A stretch of DNA of 20,816 nt from Promethearchaeia archaeon. GTDB lineage: Archaea; Asgardarchaeota; Lokiarchaeia; Sigyniarchaeales; SOKP01. A program made the position numbers and the translations under genes. The DNA is taken from the NCBI GenBank assembly GCA_029856445.1, contig JAHQWY010000024.1, positions 1 to 20,816 on the forward strand, in the 5' to 3' direction. The notes below the pieces were generated by a model. That model ran no database searches and was not told where the DNA came from. It saw nothing but the letters and a program-made list of their open reading frames with translations. Positions 1 to 7,369 of this stretch are shown here, piece after piece (the first letter of the stretch is position 1; the number at the start of each line of letters is the position of its first letter).

Positions 1-3
1 TAA

Positions 4-1116
4 TTAAAAAGGAAATTTATATTTATCTAAACCAAGTTCTTTTTGCATTATTTTTAAGTCATTTTGAAGACTTTTATTTAGTGGAATACCCTTTTCTCTA
101 TTAGTTTTTTCCGCATAAAATTCTTTTTCACCCGCCGTATAAATTCTTTCCTGTCCAGGTTCTTTAGGAGAATTCCTAAGATCTCTCATTATATTTCCTG
201 CTGTTTTTTTAAATGAATCGATTCCGATAAAACTTTCTGGATTAATCACTAAAAAGAAATGTCCTACCTTTAGTCTTTTTTGTCCATCTTCTTCAATGCC
301 TAAAGTATCACGTAAATAGATTCCCTCTTGTAATGCAGCAGATAATAATTCAACAATAGTAGCATATCCATATCCTTTATATCCTGCTGTGTCTTCACCT
401 TTTCCGCCAACTGGTAGCAAAGCTGCTTTTCTTTCTAACATTTTAGCTAGGATTTTTGTTGCATCAGTAAGAATTTCACCTTTTTCATCAATAACTGTAT
501 TTTCTGGAACAGGTTTTTTAATCCTGTCATACATCTCAACCTTACCTCTCTGAATAATTGAGGTTGCTGCATCTATTAAAAAAGGAATTACTTCATCAGT
601 AGGGGCTCCAAAGGTTAATGGATTAGTACCTAACATAGGCTCAACTCCGAAAGTTGGAGGAATGGAGGGTCGTGCATTTGTAACACTTAACCCTATCATT
701 CCTTCCTTTATTGCCATAAGGCTGTAAAATCCGGCAATTCCAAAATGTGTGGAATTTCTCACTGCAACAGCACCTAATCCATACTCTTTCGCCTTTTTTA
801 TGGCCATAGTCATCGCTTTATATGCAATAACATGTCCCATCCCGCAATTGCCATCCAAAAGTGCTGTAGTAGGTCCCTCCTTGACGATATCTATTTTAGT
901 ATTTACTTCATAAATACCCGCTTTAATCCTATCATAATACATCTTACATCTTTGAACACCATGAGATTCAATACCCCTCAAATCAGATGTGATAAGAACT
1001 TCAGCAATAATATTTGCATCATCTTCAGGTACTCCAAGCTTTGTGAAAACGTCTCTCATGAAACTTTCTAAGATTTTCGCATCAATATAATAAATTTCTT
1101 CCGACATTTTAAACAT
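4..1116 (-). CDS. Malate/L-lactate dehydrogenase family (Ldh_2) oxidoreductase
   Basis: This 370-residue protein belongs to the NAD(P)-dependent Ldh_2 family, which interconverts 2-hydroxy acids and 2-oxo acids (malate, lactate, ureidoglycolate, sulfolactate and similar) in the cytoplasm. The N-terminal LRGIESHG stretch (about residues 46-53), the STHFG motif around residues 122-126 carrying the expected catalytic histidine, and the glycine-rich GGKGEDTAGYKGYG segment before the C-terminal helices are the family hallmarks. The length is normal and the stop codon lies at 4-6, so the gene is complete. ATG at 1116 or ATG at 1107 (MSEEIYY) could be the start; neither has a clear Shine-Dalgarno site. 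The substrate cannot be told from sequence. It is divergent from the zinc-ribbon gene at 1369. Confidence 0.9.
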   Translation of the reverse strand: MFKMSEEIYYIDAKILESFMRDVFTKLGVPEDDANIIAEVLITSDLRGIESHGVQRCKMYYDRIKAGIYEVNTKIDIVKEGPTTALLDGNCGMGHVIAYKAMTMAIKKAKEYGLGAVAVRNSTHFGIAGFYSLMAIKEGMIGLSVTNARPSIPPTFGVEPMLGTNPLTFGAPTDEVIPFLIDAATSIIQRGKVEMYDRIKKPVPENTVIDEKGEILTDATKILAKMLERKAALLPVGGKGEDTAGYKGYGYATIVELLSAALQEGIYLRDTLGIEEDGQKRLKVGHFFLVINPESFIGIDSFKKTAGNIMRDLRNSPKEPGQERIYTAGEKEFYAEKTNREKGIPLNKSLQNDLKIMQKELGLDKYKFPF

Positions 1117-1163
1117 TCCAAATCTGTAATTACATATTGGATAAGTATGTGCTAAATAAATAT

Positions 1164-1222
1164 CAATATTATTAAAATATTGTTATTAAATCGTATTTAC
1201 TGCTTATTATTAAAAAATAAGC
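1164..1222. repeat. Two adjacent inverted repeats in divergent intergenic region
   Basis: CAATATT (1164-1170) and AATATTG (1176-1182) form a 7-bp inverted repeat with a 5-base spacer. GCTTATT (1202-1208) and AATAAGC (1216-1222) form a second one with a 7-base spacer. Both lie in the 252-bp gap between divergent genes, where terminators are not needed, so they may be operators. Short AT-rich palindromes also arise by chance in such sequence. The rest of the gap is AT-rich; a TATA-like stretch at 1333-1344 suits a leaderless transcript for the gene at 1369. Confidence 0.35.
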
Positions 1223-1368
1223 TCCTCTGAGAATTCATTCATTCTTAAAAGGCAATATGTTCTAGATATTATTTCTGTATATATATCACTATTAACACAT
1301 AGAAATATGATAATATTATGTCATAATAGTCAGAATATATTATTTGAAAACATATATGTAAATGAGTC

Positions 1369-2232
1369 ATGAGAGAAAAAGAGAAACTAAAATGTCCTGT
1401 TTGTGATACAAAATTCATTCCAAGAACATTTTATCCGGAAGAAGCAATTTTTTCAACTTCAGATGGGAAAAAATTATCAGGATTTAATGGTTACATAAGT
1501 TCAAGTGGAGTTAAACCAACAGAAGTAGTTTTGAGTACGTGGATTACATATTGCCCCAGTTGTAATTATGTTTTAAAGTTTGTAAAAGAAATTGTGAAAA
1601 AAGAGAAGATTCAGACACAAAGTACGCTAGGGAAGGACATTAAAGAGAAATATAATAATTATTATTATGGATTTCAGTTTGAAGATTATTCTCAATATTT
1701 ACAAGATATTTCAGAACAAGTTAAATCAACTATCGAAACCTCATTAAAGAATTTAAATCTAAGTGCCTTTGAAAATATGCATGATATAAAAGAAACATTT
1801 AAACTCTTAGTTAGATTTTATGCTAATTTAGAGAACTATTGTAATTCACAGTTTACTGAGGAAATTGACAAGGATTTAAAGGATAAAATCAAATTATTGG
1901 ATTTGTCACCAGATTTAGAAGAAATTCTATTAGAATTAAATGAGATTAGAGATAAAACAATCCATAGCGACTATGAATTATCTGATGAAGATAAATTAAA
2001 AGTAAATAGAGCTGTTACAGGTTTTATGTTAAACCGAATTGAAAAGCATATTAAACCATTGATCAACGGTAAGAAGCTGAAAAACAAATATAATTATGTA
2101 GATATACAAGATCTTAATTCAGAAATAAAAATATATTTGAATGAATACTTTAAAAACATTTTTAATAATGGTCGAGCTGCTAATGACCAGATTAAAAATT
2201 TCCTGGAACAGCTTCTTGTACATGAGATATAA
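1369..2232 (+). CDS. Zinc-ribbon protein of unknown function (resembles DUF2225)
   Basis: The 287-residue protein starts with two CxxC pairs, CPVC at residues 9-12 and CPSC at 62-65, which should form a single zinc ribbon with a ~50-residue insert. The rest is a charged, mainly helical region of about 210 residues. The layout (CPxC near the N-terminus, a second knuckle about 50 residues later, then helices) recalls the bacterial DUF2225 family, but I see no decisive signature beyond that. There is no membrane segment, so it is likely cytoplasmic. ATG at 1369 has no evident ribosome-binding site. A TATA-like stretch about 30 bases upstream suggests a leaderless mRNA. Function unknown. Confidence 0.75.
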   Translation: MREKEKLKCPVCDTKFIPRTFYPEEAIFSTSDGKKLSGFNGYISSSGVKPTEVVLSTWITYCPSCNYVLKFVKEIVKKEKIQTQSTLGKDIKEKYNNYYYGFQFEDYSQYLQDISEQVKSTIETSLKNLNLSAFENMHDIKETFKLLVRFYANLENYCNSQFTEEIDKDLKDKIKLLDLSPDLEEILLELNEIRDKTIHSDYELSDEDKLKVNRAVTGFMLNRIEKHIKPLINGKKLKNKYNYVDIQDLNSEIKIYLNEYFKNIFNNGRAANDQIKNFLEQLLVHEI

Positions 2233-2282
2233 AAACATTTCAAAGATTTTCTTTTTTGTCCAGACGGTTAAGTCACTAATTC

Positions 2283-2296
2283 TGGTGTTATCACCA
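2283..2296 (+). terminator. Possible hairpin terminator after the zinc-ribbon gene
   Basis: A 5-bp stem TGGTG/CACCA (2283-2287 with 2292-2296) encloses a TTAT loop about 50 bases after the stop at 2232, with a T-rich stretch starting near 2307. It is weak and might be chance. Confidence 0.25.
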
Positions 2297-2337
2297 TGCT
2301 ATATCTATTTTTGAGCGCTTGAGTGTATTTTTAATTT

Positions 2338-2496
2338 ATGATTTTAAATGATTTAAAGGCCAAAGTTGATGGACGGTTTACTAGAGAAATCATTATTGAT
2401 GATGATGGAGAGGACTTAGTATATGTGTTTCCTGATACAAAAGAATTTATTTCTATCTTAAGGAGAAAAATAAATAAAGAAGCAGTATCGAGATAA
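2338..2496 (+). CDS. Small 52-residue hypothetical protein
   Basis: An ATG at 2338 opens 52 codons ending in TAA at 2494-2496. The product begins MILNDLKAKVDGRF, has a strand-like centre (REIII, then three aspartates, EDLVYVF) and ends in a basic helix (EFISILRRKINKEAVSR). The ordered charge pattern and the strand-acidic turn-strand-helix layout look like a folded small domain rather than random AT-rich sequence. TATA-like sequence around 2300-2310 fits a leaderless transcript. I do not recognise the family. It lies between the zinc-ribbon gene and the SRP RNA, in the same direction as both. Confidence 0.45.
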   Translation: MILNDLKAKVDGRFTREIIIDDDGEDLVYVFPDTKEFISILRRKINKEAVSR

Positions 2497-2536
2497 TGAT
2501 TGTCTAATCTTAATTTGAAAAGAACTAATCATTACA

Positions 2537-2547
2537 ATATATTTTTA
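2537..2547 (+). promoter_or_regulatory. TATA box of SRP RNA gene
   Basis: The AT-only stretch ATATATTTTTA at 2537-2547 sits about 25-34 bases before the inferred 5' end of the SRP RNA (2571), the normal archaeal box A distance. A second AT block (TTTATATAAT, 2561-2570) is too close to be the TATA box for that end. Confidence 0.45.
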
Positions 2548-2570
2548 TTATTGAGTGCATTTTATATAAT

Positions 2571-2843
2571 GGACCTTTTGGGGTGGTCTGAAGTCCCATT
2601 GCTGGACGGACCGTAAAATCCTCATAGCGGAAATTGCCCGTGTCAAGGTTTCATGAGTATTGTTAGCCAGCGTTATGTTCTCGTCGAAGCACTCCCTATA
2701 ATGGTAGGTATCAGGGCAGTATCTTTTGAAGGAAAGATATAAGCTCGTAATTAGAAAACCGGCAAGGCCAGGGATGGAGCAGCCGTAACTATAGGTATTT
2801 ACGCTTTATAGTAAGGGTGTGGAGAGGCGTAGCATTTGGTCTT
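2571..2843 (+). ncRNA. ffs: Signal recognition particle RNA (7S RNA)
   Basis: This GC-richer island holds the diagnostic SRP RNA parts. The SRP54-binding helix 8 is read from GGCAAGGCCA, a GGGA tetraloop (2771-2774) closed by CCA/TGG, then the asymmetric-loop and stem segment AGCAGCC. Helix 6 (stem TATCTTT/AAAGATA) carries a GAAG tetraloop at 2728-2731, the GNAR type bound by SRP19 and found in archaea and eukaryotes. The 5' Alu-like region shows nested GGTC/GACC and GTCC/GGAC stems with the CTGAAGTCCCA element at about 2587-2598. The ends GGACC (2571) and GGTCT (2842) pair as helix 1, giving about 273 nt. The RNA scaffolds SRP19 and SRP54 for co-translational membrane targeting. The ends are inferred and may be off by a few bases. 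Confidence 0.93.
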
Positions 2844-2859
2844 AGCAATAGAATTGAGG

Positions 2860-2877
2860 CCGAGATTCGGGTTTTTT
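2860..2877 (+). terminator. Terminator of SRP RNA gene
   Basis: CCGA/TCGG (2860-2863 with 2867-2870) forms a short stem over a GAT loop and is followed by GTTTTTT (2871-2877), about 17 bases beyond the inferred 3' end of the SRP RNA. The T-tract overlaps the last codon of the opposing gene at 2876. Confidence 0.55.
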
Positions 2878-3316
2878 ATTCTTTAATCGTTAACAGATAC
2901 TGACAATTTTTTCTATTAGATTTAAGAATACAATCCACTATCTCTGTTTCATATTTTGTATCGGGATCTAGAGATTGCAATATTGCTCTTGTATATGGCT
3001 TACATATTGAATTTCTAATGATGTCTGATCGATCAGGATTGTATTTTCCACCAATAGGGCAAAAGTTTGAGTGAAATTTGATTATTATCTCACGGGTATT
3101 CTTATCTATGGAAGTAATTTTAGTCTTGGCATTTAATGCTGAATATATTTTTTTTAATCTCTCTTCTAAACTAAGAGATTCCCTTTCCTTTAATATTTTA
3201 CCTAATTTTGCTCCCAAACTGGCGGATATAGATTTTGGGAGATTTTCTCCACCTATATCAATCATTTCATTGATATATGCTTGAAAAAATCTTAAAGCCT
3301 CTCTATTTTTAGGCAT
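2876..3316 (-). CDS. Four-cysteine small domain protein, copy 1 (MetOD1-like?)
   Basis: This 146-residue soluble protein is a paralogue of the gene at 3461. An N-terminal helix (EALRFFQAYINEMIDIGG) is followed by LPKSISASLGAKLGK. The C-terminal half carries four spaced cysteines: FCPIGG, then ICKPYTR, then DC, then CQYLL. That layout (CP-x-GG ... C-x-PY ... C ... C-x-Y/F) resembles small ligand- or metal-binding sensor domains such as MetOD1 and V4R-like C-termini, but I cannot confirm the family. No DNA-binding or catalytic motif is visible. The ATG at 3316 has no clear ribosome-binding site. The gene runs towards the SRP RNA terminator, sharing its last bases with the T-tract. A sensory or adaptor role would be inference. 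Confidence 0.75.
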   Translation of the reverse strand: MPKNREALRFFQAYINEMIDIGGENLPKSISASLGAKLGKILKERESLSLEERLKKIYSALNAKTKITSIDKNTREIIIKFHSNFCPIGGKYNPDRSDIIRNSICKPYTRAILQSLDPDTKYETEIVDCILKSNRKNCQYLLTIKE

Positions 3317-3460
3317 AGTTTCAGAATCTTTCTTAATAATAATAAAGTGAATATATTACATAAATCTCAATTTTAAAGTATTTAATTTTTTATGTAGAAA
3401 ATATTTATTTGATAATATATAAAGAATCTATATTATCTGAATTTAATAGAAATAGATAGC

Positions 3461-3898
3461 TCAAGGAGTATTTTCTCTATTTTTTATTTTTAAAATATAG
3501 TGACAAGTTCGATGATTATTTAGAGGAATACAATTTAAGATATCAGATTCAAATTTATATTCTGGAAAAAGTTCATTTAAAAAACCCCTTGTATAAGGCC
3601 TACATATATTTTCTTGAAATAAAGCCGCGCGTGAAGGATTATTGGCACCCCCAATTGGACAGAATTTCTTTGAATAATTGATAATTATATCATACGTATT
3701 ATCATCTAATTTTTTTATTATTGGTTTGGCATTTAATGCAGTATAGATTTGAATTAACACATCCTCTATTTTTATTGGAAATCCTTTATTTTTATATAAC
3801 TTGCCTAGCTTCGCACCAGATTTAGAAGATATTGCTTTTGGTAAATTATTCCCACCTACATCAATCATTTCTTTCACATAAGCTTGAAAGAATTTCAA
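3461..3898 (-). CDS. Four-cysteine small domain protein, copy 2 (paralogue)
   Basis: The product (145 residues from TTG 3898) aligns along its length with the protein at 2876-3316: KFFQAYVKEMIDVGG, KAISSKSGAKLGK, FCPIGG, ICRPYTR and CHYIL all have counterparts, and all four cysteines are kept. Homology runs a few codons upstream of the TTG (VRDALKFFQ against NREALRFFQ in the paralogue). No ATG or GTG exists in frame before the TAA at 3923-3925, yet a strong AGGTGAT site lies at 3917-3923. Translation may therefore begin at ATC (3913) or GTA (3910), or at the TTG used here. The two copies suggest local duplication. Function unknown. Confidence 0.7.
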   Translation of the reverse strand: MKFFQAYVKEMIDVGGNNLPKAISSKSGAKLGKLYKNKGFPIKIEDVLIQIYTALNAKPIIKKLDDNTYDIIINYSKKFCPIGGANNPSRAALFQENICRPYTRGFLNELFPEYKFESDILNCIPLNNHRTCHYILKIKNRENTP

Positions 3899-4063
3899 GG
3901 CATCTCTTACGATATAATCACCTTATTAGACATTCCTAACTTAATTAAATTAGACCTACAACCAATAACCCTATTCCAAAGTATATTTGGTAAATTTGAG
4001 TATTTAAATTTTTCCATTAATGTCTAATTTTTCCTATGAAAATGTAGAAAATGAGAACCAGTT

Positions 4064-4669
4064 TTATTTTTTTCTGTTAATTAGGGTGTATCTTAATAGT
4101 AGATCTTTATCTTCTTCTGCGTAATCTATACCGATTCTTTTACTTTTTATAATATTTTTCTGATCAATCTTTTCACCTTGAGTAAAATAGAGTCTTGAAC
4201 CGATAGAACAAGAATCAGTCCCATTGAATTCTTCTTTTGTTATATCAAATGCCATACATAATTTTCCAGGGCCATCGAGTAGATTTTTAAAGTTTTTACC
4301 CAACTTTACATTTCTATTTTCAATCATTGTTTTGATCCCATCAATAGGATATAATTTTCTTACTAAAACAGCGCATGGCATCTCCGCTGGCTCTGTAATT
4401 ATGTTAAGACAGAAATACATCCCATATATGAAGTAAATATAAAGAGTACCTGGTTTTTCATACATTATTTCTGTCCTTTTATTTTTTTTGTAATTATAAG
4501 AATGACTGGCTTTATCTTGAGGACCGAGGTAAGCTTCAACTTCGATAACTTTTCCAACTAACTTGTTTTTCTCTGTTTCTCTTATGAGATATTTCCCTAA
4601 TAAATCTCTCGCTACTATTTCAGTTTTTCTGTTGAAGAAATCTCTATTCAATCTATTAAAACTAGTCAA
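4064..4669 (-). CDS. DNA-3-methyladenine glycosylase (AAG/MPG family)
   Basis: This 201-residue protein matches the single-domain alkyladenine DNA glycosylase family, which removes 3-methyladenine, hypoxanthine and related bases to start base-excision repair. RDLLGKYLIR (about 21-30) opens the fold. GKVIEVEAYLG carries the expected water-activating glutamate (about E45) and the DNA-intercalating tyrosine (about Y47). ASHSYNYK, then TLYIYFIYGMYFCLNI (about 75-90), and LLDGPGKLCMAF (about 130-141) form the rest of the active-site shell. Length is typical. The start is TTG (4669); no ATG is available before the conserved region, and a second TTG six codons in is possible. Lone minus-strand gene, with a poorly defined ribosome-binding site. 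Confidence 0.92.
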   Translation of the reverse strand: MTSFNRLNRDFFNRKTEIVARDLLGKYLIRETEKNKLVGKVIEVEAYLGPQDKASHSYNYKKNKRTEIMYEKPGTLYIYFIYGMYFCLNIITEPAEMPCAVLVRKLYPIDGIKTMIENRNVKLGKNFKNLLDGPGKLCMAFDITKEEFNGTDSCSIGSRLYFTQGEKIDQKNIIKSKRIGIDYAEEDKDLLLRYTLINRKK

Positions 4670-4762
4670 GGAGATTTACCCAGTTTTAAAAGAATTATTT
4701 ATTTAAGAAGAATAATGTTAATCTTATATTAATTATAGTTATTTCATCAAAATTGGGGGACA

Positions 4763-5848
4763 ATGAAGGCACCAGAAAGAGTGTTAAAAGCTGTAAACCA
4801 TGAAGAACCTGATCGAGTCCCTGCCTTTGAAAGTGCTTTTACCAATAACACTATTATGAGACATTATGGAATCGATCCTAAAGGTGCGGGAGGTTACAAA
4901 TTATCTTATGAGTTTTTTCGGAAAGTAGGCATTGATTTAGTATTAAGCTTCGTAAGTTTATTTCCTCGAAAATTTCTTAGTAAACACGAAGGATTCATTG
5001 ATGAGTATGGAAGACACATGAAATTTGAGCCATATAAGGATGGCACTCAAATTTTAGCTTACCATGGAGGCCATTTTAAAGATTTTGAAGATTATGAGAG
5101 CTGGGAACAACCTGATCCAAATTTAAATACACGATTAATACAATTTCAAACGGGAAGAAAAGTTCAAAAGGAGTTAAATGATGAGGTTTTTTCTATTCCG
5201 GCAACGGGTTCTTTAATGGAATGTACTTGGGAAGGATTCGGAATAGAACTTTTCTCTAGAATTCTAGGTAGAGAAAAACAAATAAAGAGAGTGTTTGATG
5301 ATCGAGGTAAATTCACTCTTGAAATAGTGAAAATTTTAGCTGAAAATAATGCCCAAATGGTATTGTTATGGGATGATTATGGCTTTAAAAACGGTTTATT
5401 CATGCATCCTAAGTTATACCGAAAATTTATTTTTCCATGGTTAAAAAAAATATGTGATGTAGCACATAAACGAGATTGTAAGATATTATTGCATTCTGAT
5501 GGGGATCTAACCGAGATTTTTGAAGATATTATTAATTGTGGGGTTGATGTAATTAATCCAGTCGAGTCGACGACTGCAAATCCTGAGTATGATATTTTTA
5601 AGTTAAATGAGAACTATGGGGATGAAATTACTTTTGCGGGGAATTTAAGCCCGATCATGCTAGCCATGGGAGAAATCTCTGAGATTGAGGGGTATGCGAA
5701 GCGATTAATTAGAGAATTGGCACCAGGAGGTGGTTACATTTTTGGTTCAGGTCACAGTATTAATCCTGCTGTGACTATTGATAGGTTTGAAGCAATGCAA
5801 AATATCAGAAGAAAGTATGGAAAATACCCAATTAAAGTCCCGGATTAA
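4763..5848 (+). CDS. Uroporphyrinogen decarboxylase-fold protein (URO-D/methyltransferase family)
   Basis: The 361-residue protein has the URO-D superfamily barrel: MKAPERVLKAVNHEEPDRVP at the start, WDDYG at about 213-217, LLHSDGD at about 242-248, and the C-terminal GGGYIFGSGHSINP segment followed by a final helix. In archaea, relatives such as MtaA/MtbA move methyl groups between corrinoid proteins and coenzyme M using a zinc-binding HxC...C set. Here the histidine is followed by SDG rather than xC, so it is not a clear MtaA. No haem-synthesis gene lies nearby, which argues against a true HemE. A G-rich site (GGGGGA) lies three bases before the ATG. Substrate unknown. Confidence 0.82.
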   Translation: MKAPERVLKAVNHEEPDRVPAFESAFTNNTIMRHYGIDPKGAGGYKLSYEFFRKVGIDLVLSFVSLFPRKFLSKHEGFIDEYGRHMKFEPYKDGTQILAYHGGHFKDFEDYESWEQPDPNLNTRLIQFQTGRKVQKELNDEVFSIPATGSLMECTWEGFGIELFSRILGREKQIKRVFDDRGKFTLEIVKILAENNAQMVLLWDDYGFKNGLFMHPKLYRKFIFPWLKKICDVAHKRDCKILLHSDGDLTEIFEDIINCGVDVINPVESTTANPEYDIFKLNENYGDEITFAGNLSPIMLAMGEISEIEGYAKRLIRELAPGGGYIFGSGHSINPAVTIDRFEAMQNIRRKYGKYPIKVPD

Positions 5849-5875
5849 GTCTTTAATCTTGATTTTATTTTATTA

Positions 5876-7306
5876 TCAAATAATTTGGTTTATATTTGCT
5901 CCCTTTAAAGAAAATCTTTTTTTAAGCATACGATTTAACTGTACCTCTATATGAGCTAAATCAATACGTTCAGACATAATAGCTTTTGAGTTCCTCATTT
6001 TTTCCCATTTACCCATTTCATTTACTAATTCATCCTGCTCCTTATTAATCCTATCTACTAATAATGCTAAATCATATTTTTTCCCAATATCCTGAGCAGT
6101 TATTAATAATTTTTGAGCTTCCTTTAATTCAAAAATTAAGAGTTTCAGCTTAGCTTGAAGTAAATGAGTTTCAGCCAATAGCAAATATGATTTTTGTTCC
6201 TTGGCTATGTTAAGCGTTTGCTGAATATAAAGGTTAATATCATCTAAAATTTTGATATTATTCGTTTGATGTAATTCTCTTAGATTTAAAGCGCAGAGAT
6301 TAAGTAAAGCTACAATTTTTGATTCAAAATCTGCTTCCTCCTTCTCAAGTTCTTTTTTAAAAAGTTCTTTTGCTTTTAGTCTTTCAACATCATTTGGACT
6401 TTGTTTAAGAACCAACGCTTTTGATAGATTGTATATATCATATCCAAGTAGGTTTTTCTTGTCCCTTTGATTAGTAAAAACTTTCATAGAATCTAAGCAT
6501 TCTTGTGCTGTATCAAAAGAATCCGTTTCAATAGCTAATCTACATAAAGTATCAAGAATAGCAGGTGTTTTAAAACTTTTAATTTCATTACATAGGATTA
6601 AACTCTGTTTTATATATTTCATCGCTTGATTAAGATCCCCTAAATCACGAAATACTGTTCCGATGTTGTTTAGAGCACCAATAATCTGTTGCTTGTCGTT
6701 TAAATCTTTTGCTATTTTTAACCGTTGTTTATTATATTTTTGAGCAATATCAAATTCTCCTTTCCAAGAATGAATAGTGGCTAGACACCCCACATTAAGC
6801 ATAATTAGTCTTTTATTATTAAGTTCATTTGCAAGCTGTAATCCCTTCTGTCCATGCTTTATTGCCTTATTTAAATCACCTTCTTGATAATAAATAAAGC
6901 TTTTGAGATATCTTATATAAGCTTTTTTTTCTTTGAATTGAATCGAGGAAATTTGATTAAGGATATTGAGCAATTCCTCAGCTTTGTTAATATTTTTGAG
7001 CGCATCAATACGTCTTCCAGAATATCTAAAGATATTAATCTTAGTGAAAATTGTATCTAAGGTTAGAAGATTATTTTTTAATTTTCGGCTTTCATTATAA
7101 GCTAATTCAGCATATTTAAGGGCCTCATCCATAAATCCTTGTTCAAAAAGGAGAGAGCCTTTAAGATGATGATAATCAAACTGTTCTTGAAGTGAGAGGA
7201 CTTCTTTTTTTTCAAGTTCATTTAAAATTTGGAGAGCTTCTACAAATTTACTTTCTCTCATAAGTTGTTTTGCTCGAGTTAATTCCTTGGCTTTTAAATT
7301 TAACAT
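5876..7306 (-). CDS. Tetratricopeptide-repeat protein, paralogue B
   Basis: This ~476-residue protein is built almost entirely of TPR helix pairs, for example LMRESKFVEALQILNEL, GFMDEALKYAELAYNES, GDLNKAIKHGQKGLQLA and GDLNQAMKYIKQSLIL. It closes with a non-TPR tail, KWEKMRNSKAIMSERIDLAH, shared with the upstream paralogue. TPR arrays serve as protein-binding scaffolds, and no enzymatic domain is present. The start is taken as ATG 7306: GAGG (7316-7319) is 9 bases upstream of it but touches the other ATG at 7315. It lies 63 bases after the paralogue stop, in one operon with that gene and the winged-helix regulator. The partner is unknown. Confidence 0.85.
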   Translation of the reverse strand: MLNLKAKELTRAKQLMRESKFVEALQILNELEKKEVLSLQEQFDYHHLKGSLLFEQGFMDEALKYAELAYNESRKLKNNLLTLDTIFTKINIFRYSGRRIDALKNINKAEELLNILNQISSIQFKEKKAYIRYLKSFIYYQEGDLNKAIKHGQKGLQLANELNNKRLIMLNVGCLATIHSWKGEFDIAQKYNKQRLKIAKDLNDKQQIIGALNNIGTVFRDLGDLNQAMKYIKQSLILCNEIKSFKTPAILDTLCRLAIETDSFDTAQECLDSMKVFTNQRDKKNLLGYDIYNLSKALVLKQSPNDVERLKAKELFKKELEKEEADFESKIVALLNLCALNLRELHQTNNIKILDDINLYIQQTLNIAKEQKSYLLLAETHLLQAKLKLLIFELKEAQKLLITAQDIGKKYDLALLVDRINKEQDELVNEMGKWEKMRNSKAIMSERIDLAHIEVQLNRMLKKRFSLKGANINQII

Positions 7307-7369
7307 TTTTTTCATCCTCTAATATTTTTTAAGATAAGTTTTAATTTAATCTTTTTATTCTTAAGTTAT

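Noticed and set aside
832..1071. Plus-strand open frame of 79 codons inside the dehydrogenase gene
   Set aside because: Lies wholly antisense to a well-supported gene and has no protein-like sequence.
2260..2300. tRNA-like stretch (GGTTAAGTC resembling a D-loop)
   Set aside because: No acceptor stem, anticodon stem or T-loop sequence pairs around it.
3461..3898. Frameshifted pseudogene
   Set aside because: The frame is intact over the full domain and all four cysteines are kept; only the start codon is unclear.
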